A model generated the notes under the pieces. That model was not told the origin of the DNA. It did not search any database and saw only the letters and a list, made by a program, of their open reading frames with translations. The translations under genes and the position numbers were made by a program. This document shows, one piece after another, positions 23,125 through 36,140 of a stretch of DNA of 64,000 bases. The number at the start of each line of letters is the position of its first letter. Position 1 is the first letter of the stretch. Source of the DNA: Acanthaster planci (lineage: Eukaryota > Echinodermata > Asteroidea > Valvatida > Acanthasteridae). The stretch spans positions 1-64,000 of the forward strand of contig NW_019091648.1 in assembly GCF_001949145.1 (NCBI RefSeq), in the 5' to 3' direction.

Positions 23125-23275
23125 ACGTAGAACGGAAGCGTATAAGGGCCACTTGCAATTTTTCCAGTTACTATCTCGCCGCAGCGCCTTGAATCGTTGA
23201 ATGAGTATCTCGCCGCGGCGAGTTATACGTTCTCGCCGCGGCGTGAAATTGAAATCCCGCCGCTTCAAGTACTTC
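23125..23275 (+). repeat. GCCGCGGC-rich repeat, inverted partner at 25.3 kb
   Basis: Contains TCTCGCCGCGGCGAG and two near copies (about 23,173, 23,211 and 23,232). The block ACGGAAGCGTATAAGGGCCA...TTACTATCTCGCC matches the reverse complement of about 25,300-25,430 (ACGGAAGCGTTTAAGGGCCA...TTACTATATCGCC). The pair brackets the MITE at 23,993-24,829. It probably represents the arms or copies of an older element. Confidence 0.5.
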
Positions 23276-23992
23276 GGTGATTTTATAAATCTTATTTAGC
23301 TTGTCATCATACTCATGTATAATCAGGCTAGAAGTGAAATTGGGTTTCAGGTTGCTTTAAACAAAGTTTGATTCAACCAAGCTTGATTCCCATCACAAAA
23401 GAAAACAAAAGAAATCTATTTTGGGAGTATGAATAGCCATATTTGGAAGTGGGGTAGATTACTTTGACTCCTTGGTAGACTGCCTGTTGAAAGGATTACG
23501 ATGGCTTTTTATTTATACATATACAAATAACCCTATTTACGTATGCACCGCAAGGGGTATCCTGAAAAGGGGGGAAGCCAAAGAAATTAAATTTAGAAAT
23601 GAAACAGAACATAATTATTTGCTTGAAAAAAAATCGACTCCCCCTCCCGCAATTAAAAGTTACTGTTTTAACTAGATTTTTACCCCCCCCCCGCCCCAAA
23701 AAAATTCTGGCGACGCTAATGCATATTTTCAGCCAATCTGCTTTGCCATTTTGGACCAAACCTCGATGTTGATATCATTGTAAGGTTAAATTTGCTATGA
23801 TTCAGGAGATATTAACAGACAACAAGAAAAATAAAGTGAAGGTGAAGGGAAAACTAACACATTTTTTAATCAACTGTATTGAAATCCCCAGGCTCTTTGA
23901 ACTCGAATCCATGCGGTCAATCGTCACAAAGCACCCATACAGTGCAGGCACTGGAAAGGCAAATACATAACGTGTTTTTTGTAGAGAACTTA

Positions 23993-24829
23993 GGCCCGCT
24001 TCAAACGTCGACCTTCTGCCGTGTCTAATTCAAATAATGACCAAAAATTTGAATTAGACAGGGCAAAAATTAGACGTTTGAAGCAACTGCCGGATTTCTG
24101 CCGAAAGTTCGACAGGTCTTGCCGCTATTAACGGCAGAAGAGCGGCACGGTTTCAAATGTCGAATTTCTGCCATGTCTAATTCAATTCAAACGTCCCAAC
24201 TCGAAACATCATCAGGGTCATTTTAAAATGCGCATGCGCCCACAACAGCTGTTTTCGTTTTGGCGTTGAAACAAGATGGCGGCGCACCAACACCTGTCTT
24301 TTCCGCTACAGTATAATTGTAGTCACCTCTGGATAGTCTGTAAAGACAATTCCTAAGCTGTGCCTTGGAGATATGGGGATTTCTGTTACTGTGTTCCGCT
24401 CCAAATCATGTTTTATGTGTGACAGGATGAATTCAAAACACGAAATGCCCTTTTGAATCTTTTCTCAGAGTTTGTATTAAGCATCAACTCTAGCCAACCT
24501 GTATCTTGACCAACCGTCGACAAGACCAGGGTCTTGTAACATTTTCCCTGGAAAGGAGGAGTAGCAGGACCAGTGAACATACGATCTGAACTCTCCTTGT
24601 TGCAATATTATTGAGTAGTACTGATTGCTGGAAGAAAAAGCGTCTTCCTCTCGCAATGAGAATATGTTACAATATTCTCATGTTTCTCGGTCTGCCATCA
24701 TGGTTGTAATTTTGCATTAAGGTCAACAGAAAACCGGCGTTTGGAACAACTGCCGAACTTCTGCCGTTTTTATGTTGATCGCAATTAATTGAATTAGACA
24801 GGGCAGAAGTTCGACGTTTGAAGCGGACC
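23993..24829. mobile_element. Non-autonomous PIF/Harbinger-like MITE
   Basis: An 837 bp element with terminal inverted repeats of about 40 bp: GGCCCGCTTCAAACGTCGAC at the left and the reverse complement of ...GTTCGACGTTTGAAGCGGACC at the right. It is flanked by the trinucleotide TTA on both sides (23,990-23,992 and 24,830-24,832), the target duplication typical of PIF/Harbinger. Sub-terminal copies of TTTGAATTAGACAGGGC and CTGCCATGTCTAATTCAA repeat inside in both orientations. No transposase is encoded, so it would depend on a source elsewhere. Confidence 0.75.
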
Positions 24830-25299
24830 TTATTGAAAGGAGTTTATTTTAACATCTGGACACGGGTCGCCACTTCCGGCCTGGTGCGCATGACACGTGT
24901 GCACTTATAATATATATTTGGAGATTAGAGCACTGAGTTACCTACAGTGCTTTGGGCGTCCAAAGCTGTGAGGTATTTCATGCGCTGCGTTTGTAAAAGT
25001 ACTGTCTTCGATCTCCATTCTAAATACTATAAATTAATAAATTTCTACTGTTAAAAGTTCAAATGTAACTTTCAAATCTGCTTGCTTCTATTTGGCACTT
25101 GAAAATGTAAGAAGGCATTAAAAGCAGCCTACCCCTCCGATCTGAGTGTGAAAATTCACACCACAAAATAAGATTTCTTGTGTATTGGAAAAACAAACTT
25201 TGTTGAAAGGTAACATCCCTTTTGTTCCAATTACCAATCTAAACCCAATTCTCACTGCATTTCACCTGAAAGATACATTTGAAAACGGCTCGCTGAATA

Positions 25300-25430
25300 G
25301 GACTTTTGAAACATTCGCTGCGGCGGGATGTCAATTTGACGCTGCAAAATCTTATAACTTGTCGTGGCGATATAGTAACTCCAAAAAATGTGTCTGCAAG
25401 TGGCCCTTAAACGCTTCCGTGCACACGTAC
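25300..25430 (-). repeat. Inverted partner of the 23.1 kb repeat
   Basis: Reverse-strand relative of 23,125-23,275. The 83-codon open frame that overlaps it (25,185-25,436, plus) has no recognisable domain and is better explained as repeat sequence. Confidence 0.45.
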
Positions 25431-26262
25431 CGTTAAATTGCAGTACAAAATAACGGCCCCGCTGTTGTAATTTTACATTGATGGTTTATAAAAAATGTGG
25501 CGGCCATTCAGTAAATTTTCGTCCATTTGTTTTTAAATATACAACATGTCATTTCTATCTTTACGGTAATGGCCGTATGAAATTGCTGCTTCAGTAACGT
25601 AACTTCTCGTTACGTCCTGTAAATTAACAACCCTTATGTTAGTTAAAGAACATAACCAGTTCAGTGTACCCAAGGGTTCAACCTGTCATTTTACACAGTT
25701 CTTGGGATGACATTACAAGTTAAAATTACACAAGTAGCCTTTAATATCAGTGTCCTAGTTATGTAATTTCACGTTCAAGTTTAGTAGAATAATAGAAATT
25801 ACGGTGGTGGAACAACGTGGACTGTCTAACAGAATTGAGAGCGTTTCCCCACTATTTAACACCATTGCATAACAGTTGAGCACCCACTCCAGTAATTTTG
25901 TGCAAAAACTGTTATGAAAGTTCTTCAATAGTGCTGGACTTGAATCAGAAAGTCAAATAAAGCTGTATACTAAACGGAAAACAGAAACAACCAATAGACA
26001 TCAACTCATGCAGAAATCCTCAGTACTCAAGTGTTGTTTCCTTTTATTGAAGTCTTGACAATTTCCTATTGACAAATCTTCAAACACAAATACTCAGCTT
26101 TGTAAAGAAAATAACGTACTCTACAATGTTTAATGGCAACATGTTTAAACGCGCTTCAAGAAATACTGAAACGTACGAGAAACTGTAATCTTACAACGAA
26201 GAAGCCAGTGCAGCGTATCTCTATGCATGGTGCAGAACCAGTGGCGATCCCGCGGTGTTGCC

Positions 26263-26529
26263 CTGAAAATTGCCTGGGTTAAATTTTAACCCAAGCGAGG
26301 GTGAAAACTGCAACTACCCAATAGTTTAGGTTGCTTCAACCCAATTTGGGTGATTGAAATAAATTTCTGGGTCGTTTTAACCAAAAATGGTTAATATGCA
26401 ATCATTTTCTGGGTACAAACTGAAACAGAAAGTAATTCTCAACCCAAAGTTGGGTTAACATAGCCCATTTTGGGTAGTTGCAGTTTTCACCCTTTCTTGG
26501 CTTAAAATTTAACCAAGGCAATTTTTCAG
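26263..26529. mobile_element. Small MITE with about 60 bp TIRs rich in AACCCA/TGGGTT
   Basis: A 267 bp palindromic element. The left end CTGAAAATTGCCTGGGTTAA...GGGTGAAAACTGCAACTACC matches the reverse complement of the right end over about 58 bases. The interior repeats AACCCAA/TTGGGTT several times. There is no coding capacity. The right end adjoins a run of G residues, so the target duplication is unclear and the superfamily cannot be set. Confidence 0.7.
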
Positions 26530-28820
26530 AGGGGGGGGGGCAGAGGGCAGCTTGCCTCCCTGAGGTTTTTTGTGGGGTTTTTTTGTTGTTGGTTTGTTTG
26601 GTTTTTTTACAAAGAAAACATTCATAGGGAAGAGGCACCAAACATCCTAACAAAACAACACAAGCAAATAAAAGCAAGGATGTTGGGATCGTAAGGCTTT
26701 TGATATTTTTATCTCCTCCAACATCATGCTGAATGAGCCCGAAGCCGCATTCACTTTTGAATACCCCCCCACACACACACACCAAAAGTTGGATGCGCTG
26801 CTGTGCAGAACTTTATATCATCAGTATAATTCAGTAAATGCATTTCATAACTAGCCTTAAGATTCCAATTGTATCCTCAACGTTCATTAAAAAGCAGTGA
26901 GTGAGACTGAGACTAGTTAATAAAATTTTACGTATTGCACCATATCTCCAAAATCGGGCAAGATAAGATTAATTTTTCTTCTATTTGCAACTGAGCATGT
27001 TTACTATAGTTTTTCCAAGTTATGCTTACATCTAAATGTCATTTTCAACCTTCAATCTCCCTTCTTACGAAGAGTGACCAGAAAGCATAGCAATACCCTG
27101 ACATTTTATCGGCCTTCACGGGCAAGGAAATGAAGTGTCATCCAACTGACGCAAGAAATCGGAAAATGTGGAGCCTGCTTTTCTAATCAAAGAATTAAAA
27201 AGATAAAATTCAGGCTTGTCGTTACGTCACTTTAATGTAAGAGTTTGCACTGTGTTATAAAATAACACACCTGACCCGAGAACAGTACTAATTTAACGTA
27301 TATACTACAAGTGTATTAAAGGTTGACGCCTTTCTAAAATGTAGCGTTCGAATTTTCAATTTTAGACTCGAAGTGTTTTCTGCATCACGCGTCCAAAAGC
27401 ATGCACATTCTTCGATTTTGTTTATTCTGATTTTTTTCTTACAACAAAGTACACGTTATCATCATGTTATATTTATGGGCATTGAAATTTTCATTTTCCC
27501 TCGTTGTTAGGTAAATTTCTTCTAATTTTAACGACCTGGTACTGTCAAATTAAGATTCTCCGAAGTGCCCAGGATTTTTAAGCTTTGTGGTCTATTCGTT
27601 GTTGTTCATAGTCGATCTGTGTGAAACTTTAAATGTTCAATTTAGAATTGATACGGCTCATATGAAAAACTGTTGTGTATCTTTCCTGGACAACAGATGC
27701 TCCATAATCAAATTTGAGTTTAAAATTCCTGTTTTTACTTGAGATCGTTATTTGTGCGAGGCTGCCTCATTAAATTCGGCCGAAATGAATGCAGGATGGT
27801 CTTCTTGATGTTGCGTAAAAGAAACATTTGTGTTGGTTTTATTTCCATTTCTGTTTATAATTTAGACCATAAGATAGTTAATAATTTAACTTTTAAGAGT
27901 TAACCAAAGTATAAACTAAAGCAGTGCTCTTGTTTTAACATGAAACCAAATTTATTCACATCCTTTTTTTCCCTTGAAAAATACACTGTAATAGCTATCC
28001 AGTCGTGCTCAGAAGTTTACATGCGCTGAAGTGGAATACAACTGGCTTCTACTTAAGCCTCTGTTCTCCACATAAACCATAATTCCTTCCACATATGATA
28101 AACCTTTGACCCACTGTTTTTGTCACGTCATGAGTGAACTTGTGAATGAAGCCATGAATCCAACACGAAAAATTACAGAAACCTTTGATAGAAATAAAGA
28201 AAAAAAATGGTTAAAATTATTAAAGGAGTGGGAAAAATGAAAGAGGAAAACAGTATAAAATAAAAGGAATTCAATCGTATTGTGTCCAAAAGTACGTACA
28301 TTTTTGGGCACGGCTGTATGTAAATACCATGGAAATACGAATCGGGAAGCATTTGCCAAGGATAACCAAACACGTTTTTTTGTTGTTGATGTTGTTGTTG
28401 CTTTTTGCGGTTTTTTTCTTTCCCCTCTTGTTCTATACAAATGCGAATAAGGATGAATGCTTGCTAGAGAAATTAAATTGGTTGGGGGCAGGTTGAAATT
28501 TGTTTTCTGTCAAAATAAGAATGAAACTTTTTGAAGAACCTCTCCCCGTGCCCGACGAATTTTTATGAACGATACCATTATGTAATTTGAATTAACTTAT
28601 TCAACGAAAATCGAGATACACTAATTGGTGTTTGAATGCGGATATAAAGGCATCAATTTAAAACGAATTTGAATGGGTCTTGTGTTATTCAGTATAAAAT
28701 TGGGAAACGTACAGTTGTTGGAAATTTGCGTACCCTGGTGTTCAAAGTATTTGGCTTGAATATTGAAGTAGTTTTTACAATTTGTAGCAACGCAGATTCC
28801 ATTATTACACTTTACCTTGC
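26530..28820. other. AT-rich non-coding region
   Basis: G-run at 26,530, T-rich tracts and CACACA at 26,770. No gene, TIR or conserved ORF was recognised; long open frames on the minus strand (26,402-26,785 and 28,123-28,440) are low-complexity by-products. Confidence 0.5.
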
Positions 28821-28883
28821 ACTTGTTTTAATACTCACTCTTTATATAAACCCATTAAATAAAGAGTAAGTATTAAAACAAGT
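28821..28883 (+). ncRNA. Hairpin with 24 bp near-perfect stem (candidate)
   Basis: Arms 28,821-28,844 and 28,860-28,883 are reverse complements with one mismatch (ACTTGTTTTAATACTCACTC type), around a 15-base loop. Length and arm size suit a pre-miRNA or a tiny palindromic repeat. The locus sits in AT-rich intergenic DNA. There is no independent evidence of transcription. Confidence 0.3.
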
Positions 28884-31270
28884 CTACTAATTTTCTCTTC
28901 CCATGAAAACCTTCAAAACCTGGACATCTCACAAAGTGATTTTTCACACCTGCATCAACTTCTGGAGATCATCTTTTACAATCTATCCACGATTTTTGTA
29001 AGCCAGTCAAATTAATCATCCATGGATCAATTCTGCTTTTGACTCATAATCTGCTTGGTGTAAGCTGGCTAGTGCAGCAGATTTAAAAGCAAATTCAATG
29101 GTGCCAACATTAGGTAAGTTTCCATTACGCATGTGTACTCATTCTCTGAGCAGACGCACCCCTCATCGGTCGAAAAGAGCCGTGTTAGTCGGCAGTGTTC
29201 GTTTTATTGGTAGCGACAGGGACGCAACGCGTGCATCTCATAGTCGTTCGTGAACCAGCAAATGGAAGTTCCTCCCAAAGAAGCCTCCCTTGCTATGAAA
29301 ATAGCCCCTGTCTCTATTCCCGCTGGGGCCCGTAAAGCTTGGTGCTGTATTCAGATGACTAGTGTTTATTTGCTGCTGGTACTATATTGCTGTAACAAGT
29401 GAGATGTCAAAATTGTACAGAAGGAAATGTCGGTTTAATCCCATTTGATTATTTTCTGAGGGGTTGAAGAATAATATGCAGGGTCCAACGAAAAAAAGAA
29501 AAGATACACTCTTTTTGTGATGTGTTTCCTTTTTTTAAATCAGAAGTGTTTTGAAAGCATTTTTCCATGGATAAAATTGGTGCAGATTTTATTAATAATT
29601 TCATAAATCCATTGCGCCAAAAATTTACATATTCTGAGTTGACCTAATCGCAGCGATTACATTTTTGAGGGGAGAAGTAGAGGAGAGGCGTACAGTCCCC
29701 CAAAGACCTTACCGGCTATGAAGAATGTAGAAGGCAGTATCATGTGATCGGGATGGTTTGCTTTCGGTGGTACTTTGTCACTCCATAAAATTGATGGTAC
29801 CGTGAAGAAGGATGACTATCTCGAGGTCCAACAGCAAAACCTCCAGATGCCAGCTCCGAAGTCACCTTTGTCGAAATTGGGTCTGCTAAGAGAGCAATGA
29901 TCAAAAATATTCATCGTGATGTATGACACATGCCCATGAAGCGTTATAGCTATCTTGGCTATTAGTTCCCAGTTTACTTACATCATTTAATGCTAATGTT
30001 ATTCGTCATCGTATAGTCGGGAACCATGACGGGTCGATGTAGCATCGATACAACAACGCGTTTGCCACCACGCAATATCATAATATCGGACGTCGCAGCA
30101 GTCAATTCACTTTGGATGTTCAGAAGTCAAATTTAGAAATACATAGAATGTGAAACCCCGATCTAGTTTTATTCCAATCTGAGTGATGTGAATCTAGAAA
30201 TAAGTTTAATGGCATTAAGGCCATGTGGTGTAAATTGTAAGAAACAAAACTTTTAATGTTACTGACAGTGAGTGATTTTGATATTCCGTTGTTTGTCTTA
30301 ACCCCCCCCCCAAAAAAAACATAAAGTCATCCATGCAGGAATCACTGTGGCTGACAGCATTAGGCTTTCATAAGCGTTTATTTAGTCCGTCGAATTACAT
30401 GCCCTCTTTATGGCAAGCTTTCTCTGTATTATCATTCTTGAGGTGCGTCACATCTCGTCACGTATGTAAAGTTCCTATATGAAATAATCCCTAATTGGTT
30501 GACCTTTAGTATGATGCTTATAATCTGTGCCTTCACACAATGGGAAACGATGTGAATTGTATTTTTATGTGTACTATCAGTAATATCAGTCTGTATCTAT
30601 TCGCTCTTCTTCAGCAAATTTAACAATATGTCTTTATGTTATCTAAAAAGGATAACATAAAGTGCTATTCACCTTATCGCGAAAATTTAAGAATCCCTTA
30701 CGTAGACACTGCAAAGAAAATTTCAGCCAGAAATCAATCCAATCAGTTGAGACAGAAGATTATCGCCCGATATTCATCTGGTTGCCTGGGCGAGTATATT
30801 CCGAAACGCATGTTTCACTGCATTTAATAGGATTCTGTAAACCGTCGGAGTACCCCCAAGGGAAACCAGAAAGACGCACTTTTGATCCTCGGACACAACT
30901 TGTATGGACTGGCTCATTCGGCTCGATAACATGACCTCCGGGAGATGCTTCCTGAAATAATATGTGTATGGGTGCGGTGTGGGATTGTGTCCTGTTTACT
31001 GTTCATCACAAGCTAGAAAATGTACAAGAACGAAATTGGGTAAATTGCGAAAAATAATAGAGATATTATGTATATTAAAGGCATGCATTGATACTGGTCT
31101 TTCTATAAAAATGACCTTGACCTATACACTGCCATTTATTTATTGTCGCCTCGTGCCTGAAACTTAATAATGAGACAAATAGGTATGAGCAATAATATGA
31201 AATACAGATCTTCAGGTTTGAAAGTTGTTGGACATATTCGATTTCGAACATCAGCTGACACGGTCCCATT
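28884..31270. other. Non-coding region, no gene recognised
   Basis: A good donor-like ATTAGGTAAGT occurs at about 29,110 without a matching coding exon. There is a C-run at 30,301 and a short perfect palindrome TTTATGTTATC...GATAACATAAA at 30,633-30,661. No conserved ORF was identified. Confidence 0.45.
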
Positions 31271-31304
31271 CAACATACCATGTAGGCCGTAGAAATATCA
31301 GAAT

Positions 31305-31425
31305 GTTCACCACGTCGCGTATATATATTCACGACTAGTGTGTGAATTCGCGACATCGCAAAATACATTCACACCTGGACATGTCCCTTCAGGGCCACCA
31401 TAATACTGAAGGGATAGTAAATGAG
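31305..31425 (+). repeat. Fragment related to the 18.4-18.9 kb inverted-repeat element
   Basis: Shares TTCACGACT, GAATTCGCGAC-type motifs and the end block GGACATGTCCCTT...GGGCCACCATA with 18,890-18,920. It is too short and diverged to define an element boundary. Confidence 0.4.
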
Positions 31426-32189
31426 CTTGGTACTTTTACCTCTCATTTAATTACTATCAAAAACGTTTTTGTAATTTGTAGTAGTTGTTTGGTTGAGATG
31501 ATCAGCTTCTGCCACGTTTTTGTATCGAAGTAATTCATGCTTAATACGGTATTCTTTGAAGGATCAATTTCATAATAATTTGCAAATTAATATTTAAATT
31601 TATGAAACCGGTAAAATTTTAAAAAAAATTACTTTCGTTACCAAAAATAGACAGTTCCTTTCATATGAAGACTGAAGCATGGTAATTAACAGTTATTCAA
31701 CTGCCCAATATTTTGCTTTGTAAGCTTTTTGTTTCACCTCAAACGCGCAAAACGCTACGCCTATGGGTGCCACGAAATACAGCGCGAATTACTGCTTATC
31801 CATCAACATCGGTCTTTTGTGCTAAAGCTTCCGCTTCGGTGGCTCAGTACACACAACTCGAACACATTTTCAGTAAGGTCAGATGAGGTAATGTCACAAT
31901 CAAATTTACTTGGGGGTAGAAGCAGGTGTCAATTGTACACCTTGCCTCCGGTAAAAGACCTACGACAGTTTCATGAGTTTTGTATTAGATCTCCACCATA
32001 TTTGTTTTTAGATGTAATGCGGTATTGAAAATAAAGGCTGCAAACCTGACAGCGTTTGGTTTATTCAAACACTACGCTATAATACTTCCAACAGTATACA
32101 CAGTTGCGGATACAGTAAGTCTAGAGCCAAATAACTTGAGAACAATCTGAAATTTAAGTTAAATGCATCAGTGGTTTATAGCGAGACGC

Positions 32190-34530
32190 CTATGGAGCTT
32201 CAAAAGTGGACAACCCCATTTTCTCATTTTCTGCTGGTAGATTTTCGGGATTTTGGACTTTGCGTATAGCATTTTCAAAAACGCAATTTTCCGCCAGCAG
32301 GAATTTGGATTTTACTCAAGCGACTCTCGTGGCGCGTCAAAATTGGACAACTAAAAACTTCAAATTCCCACTGACAAATTACTGTCATGCTCCAAAAGTG
32401 GACAATGCCATTTTTTGCTAGTAGATTTTGGGTTTGGGGAATTTGCGTAAAGCAATTTCAAAAACTCACTTTTCTGCTAGCAAAAATTGGGAATTTACTT
32501 GAAGAAGTCTTCGTAGTGCGTCAAAGTGGACAACTAAAAACTTCAAATTTCCACTAGAAAATTTTATTTGATGCTCCCAAAGAGGACAACCCCATTTTCT
32601 CCTTTTCGCATAGTTTTTTTTTTAGATGTTCGGTTTTTTAAAGTTACACCACCCCTTTTCATAAAACCCAATTTTCTGCTAGCAGGAATTTGGATTTTAC
32701 TTTGCTGACGGCGGGTTGGTCCAAAAGTGGACAAGTTGAAAACTGAAACGACCGCTGTGCTCCCTACGCTCAGAATGGAACGGTCTTGGGAAGATGGGCA
32801 TCCAAAATTAACGGTAGAGGGTCCATGGTCTGACGGATGGCGTTACAGCTTGGAAAAATGTGGATGATTCCTATTGAGCGACTTTTAGAAACCGACCGCC
32901 GAAAGCCTGACAGTTCTCTTTGGTACCGCAAACTCCCCAGCACCCATGGTATTAGAAAGATAGTGGCGTCCCGTCGGACATTTCCGTTTTAAATAACTGA
33001 GCACATGATGATATGTGTCCCCTAAACGATGCTAGCTGTAACAAACCATTTGTCCTTTTCCGGTAGTATATTTGAATTTGTTGTGGAATGAAAAAAGCTC
33101 TGAATTGCAAAACGTCGTGTTAAGAGAAGAAGCTAAATCCTGTTAAGTCAAGTGAACCACGAGTTTCAAAAAGGGGAAAAATAGAGAAAGTAAAATGGGA
33201 AACATTAAAATGCAACTTGAACTTGCTGAACTAATGTTGACACCCCACAAATTCCAAAACACATATTCAGCCAATAATTCCAATCACAAAAACAGATAAC
33301 CATGACGAAAATAAATCTTTCAGCCAGTACACCAGTCGGTCACTGATATGACATCAAAAATTTAATTTAATATTTATCACACAAATCTTTGTTCAAGTCA
33401 TCAATACAAGTGGGCAGTTATAGTGGAGGCCTGCATCATTGTAATGTGAAGACAAATTATTCTAAGTGACAATATGAAGAGTTATTAACGCAATGAAAGC
33501 ACAAACTTTCAAGTGACGTCCCAGAGCAATCATCAACAAATCTTATATCTGGATATTAAAAAAAAAATGGTTGTTGCACTTTTGGCACTCGGAGTAAATT
33601 CCACTATGCTAAGTTCATAATTTTCGTCAATCCTGGACATATTGTTTTCAATAATTTCCTTTAAAATAATACTCCCCTCCGATAAATCCCATAAAATTCA
33701 CATCCTTGACGTGAAGAAGGTCCGATCTTTTTCGCAAAATCGGCTAAATGGAAATACAAGTTGCAGGAAAAAGCAGTAAGGGAATGTCCAAATGACACCT
33801 GATGCCCGTCAACAGACGGCTCCGAACCTTTGCAGTACTAGTACAAAGGACAATCACTCTGACAGCCACTTTGCAACTTTCGTCGACAGTATTATTATTT
33901 TTTTTTAGGGTCGGGTGATGCCAATCTTCCCAAGACCGTTCCATTTCAACGTAGGGAGAAAAGTGTCTTTCAAGTTTTTAATTTGTCCACCTTTGGACCA
34001 CCTTGCAGTCGTCAAAGTAAAATCCAAATTTCTGCTAGCAAAAAATTGGGTTTTCTGAAAAGGGATGGTGCAACTTCAAAAAAACCCAAAAATTTTCTGG
34101 CAGAAAATGAGAAAAAGGGGTTGTCCTCTTTGGGAGCATCAAGTAAAATTTACTAGTGGAAATTTGAAGTTTTTAGTTGTCCACTTTTGACGCGCTACGA
34201 AGACTTCTTACAGTAAATCCCAATTTTTGCTAGCAGAAAATTGAGTTTTTGAAAATGCTTTACACAAATTCCCCAAACCCTAAAATCTACTGGTAAAAAA
34301 TGAGAAAATGGGGTTGTCCACCTTAGGAGCATGACATTAATTTTGCCAGTGGGAGTGTGAAGTTTTTAGTTGTCCACTTTTTACGCGCCACGAGAGTTGT
34401 TAAAGTAAAATCCAAATTTCTCCTAGTGGAATATTGCGTATTTTATTATATTTTAGGCAACGTCCAAAATCCCGAAAATCTACCACCAGAAAATGAGAAA
34501 ATGGGGTTGTCCACTTTTGACGCTCCGTAG
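32190..34530. mobile_element. Foldback element with about 640 bp arms built of tandem units
   Basis: A 2,341 bp element. Ends are CTATGGAGCTTCAAAAGTGG (left) and the reverse complement of ...CACTTTTGACGCTCCGTAG (right), flanked by a 4 bp direct repeat ACGC (32,186-32,189 and 34,531-34,534). Each arm contains about three tandem copies of a roughly 185-195 bp unit (left copies begin near 32,194, 32,388 and 32,572) with recurring GTGGACAA, TTTTCTGCTAGCAG and GACAACTAAAAACTTC motifs. The inverted homology ends with GGAACGGTCTTGGGAAGAT near 32,780 and its complement near 33,930. The central 1.1 kb has no ORF and no transposase. The superfamily is unknown. Confidence 0.75.
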
Positions 34531-34534
34531 ACGC

Positions 34535-35719
34535 CACGTTCATGAAGGGCAACCTTCTTGTTACCAATTGTAGGGTTGTTTATTTGGAAAGCATTCACGT
34601 GTTTCAAGTTTGGCTGTGTTTCTGATACATTTTTAGCAAAAAAAAAACTAAAATAAGGTCTTAGGAATTAAATAGGACTAATTAATTCCTTAAATATGCT
34701 CTGATGGTAGAGTTTAATTTTTCCCCCACGGACCTTAAATGCTCACCCCCCCCCCTAGCAGGTTGAGCCCTCGGCAAGTCTCACTCTCAGTTCCCCTCTA
34801 TCAACTGTTTCTACCGTGATCTGCCCTCAAAACCTCGGAAAATATTCTACAATGTTACAAAAATACGGGCGATTCACAATAGTGCGTTTCCAAGAAATCT
34901 GTCGACCCTTTCCAAACGCGCGTTGGAGGAGGAGGAGGAGGGGGGTTAGATTTGACGTTGAAAACTGTTTATTTATGCACATCGAATGCCCTCTTCACTG
35001 TAACGATTTTTACATATTTGGTCTTGTCTTGTTCATAAGTCTGCTTCTCTGATTTTGCCCAAATCTCAAAAGCATTTAGGCCGTTTCTCTGTCGGCTGTA
35101 ACGCCATTATAATGTGGCCTCCAATAATCGAGGTAGCCATCAATACAGGGTGCCCCCAAGAAAAATAGAAACACAAAAGTAATATTTCTTTGCGCCAAAA
35201 GTAAATTTCAGAAATTGTTCTTGATACCAAATTGAAGCTTACGATGTTTACTCTTCAAAACATAAGGTTTCATTTAAATTTGACCATGCATTGCGAAGAT
35301 AATCTTGATTACATAAGTCGAGTACCTCTGTAAAATAGATTTACCACAGCAATCAAATATAAGCCCTTTAACACATGGAATCATTGGAAAAGCCGGTAAT
35401 TGAGGTTCCTGAACTAAGAGGGTTCTGCTATTTTAGACCCTATTTTCCACTATCAAACAAAAAACATCCGGAAATAGTTTAAAGCGGCTACAGGAGTAAG
35501 ATTAATACCTTCAGGTAAATTGCACAGGTTCAGCTGAAGTTGCTTCCTCTCAAACAAACTTATCAAACTCTGAAACTGAACAGGTTGCTTTCTTAAATAA
35601 GTATCAGTTTTACCAAGTTTAGAGCTAGAGAGAAATTTGATAGTATTAAGGGACCTGTACAGTTTGTAATGGAGGATAAGCCACTGGGTGTCAGCTAACG
35701 TCTTTTATATTTGTGATAT
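34535..35719. other. Non-coding region
   Basis: AT-rich with a C-run at 34,747 and a short GGAGGA repeat at 34,925. No supported gene. Confidence 0.4.
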
Positions 35720-36140
35720 TTTAGGCTCCTACCACTTAACTGTTTAAATGACAAATTTAACGTTCCTTTCAAGCCATACTTGTAACAGAGAATAGGAATG
35801 TGAACTGCCCCTTTTTCCACTTCAATTTTGAAGCTCTTTTACGGGAGAACAGAGATTCCAATAGATTATACCAGACTTTTACTTCTTCGGAGAAAGTAGC
35901 AAGGAAATATGTAGAGAAGTAGAAAAACAAAGTACATATTTATAATGATTTACGCCAGTGGTCATTAGTTTTCGACGTATCTTTTACACGTACAACAGAC
36001 ACAAAGTTAAGATGGTTTCAATTTCGTCTAATTCGTTTCTTTAAACGCGTTTCTTTACAAGATTGACAAAGGTTGATTCAATACTTGTACCTTTTGTAAA
36101 ACTGAGGAAGAAACATTGATTACATCCACTCATGTAGGCC
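35720..36140 (+). pseudogene. LINE ORF2 C-terminal remnant (L1/Tx1-like)
   Basis: Decayed C-terminus of a non-LTR retrotransposon. Reading fragments are LKLFYGRTEIPIDYTRLLLL (about 35,820), SFTRTTDTKLRWFQFRLIR (about 35,977) and CTFCKTEEET (about 36,085). The last is the start of the Cys-rich knuckle that follows the KLRWFQFR-type region in L1/Tx1-group elements. Frameshifts and stops separate the pieces. No palm domain was found upstream. Confidence 0.6.
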
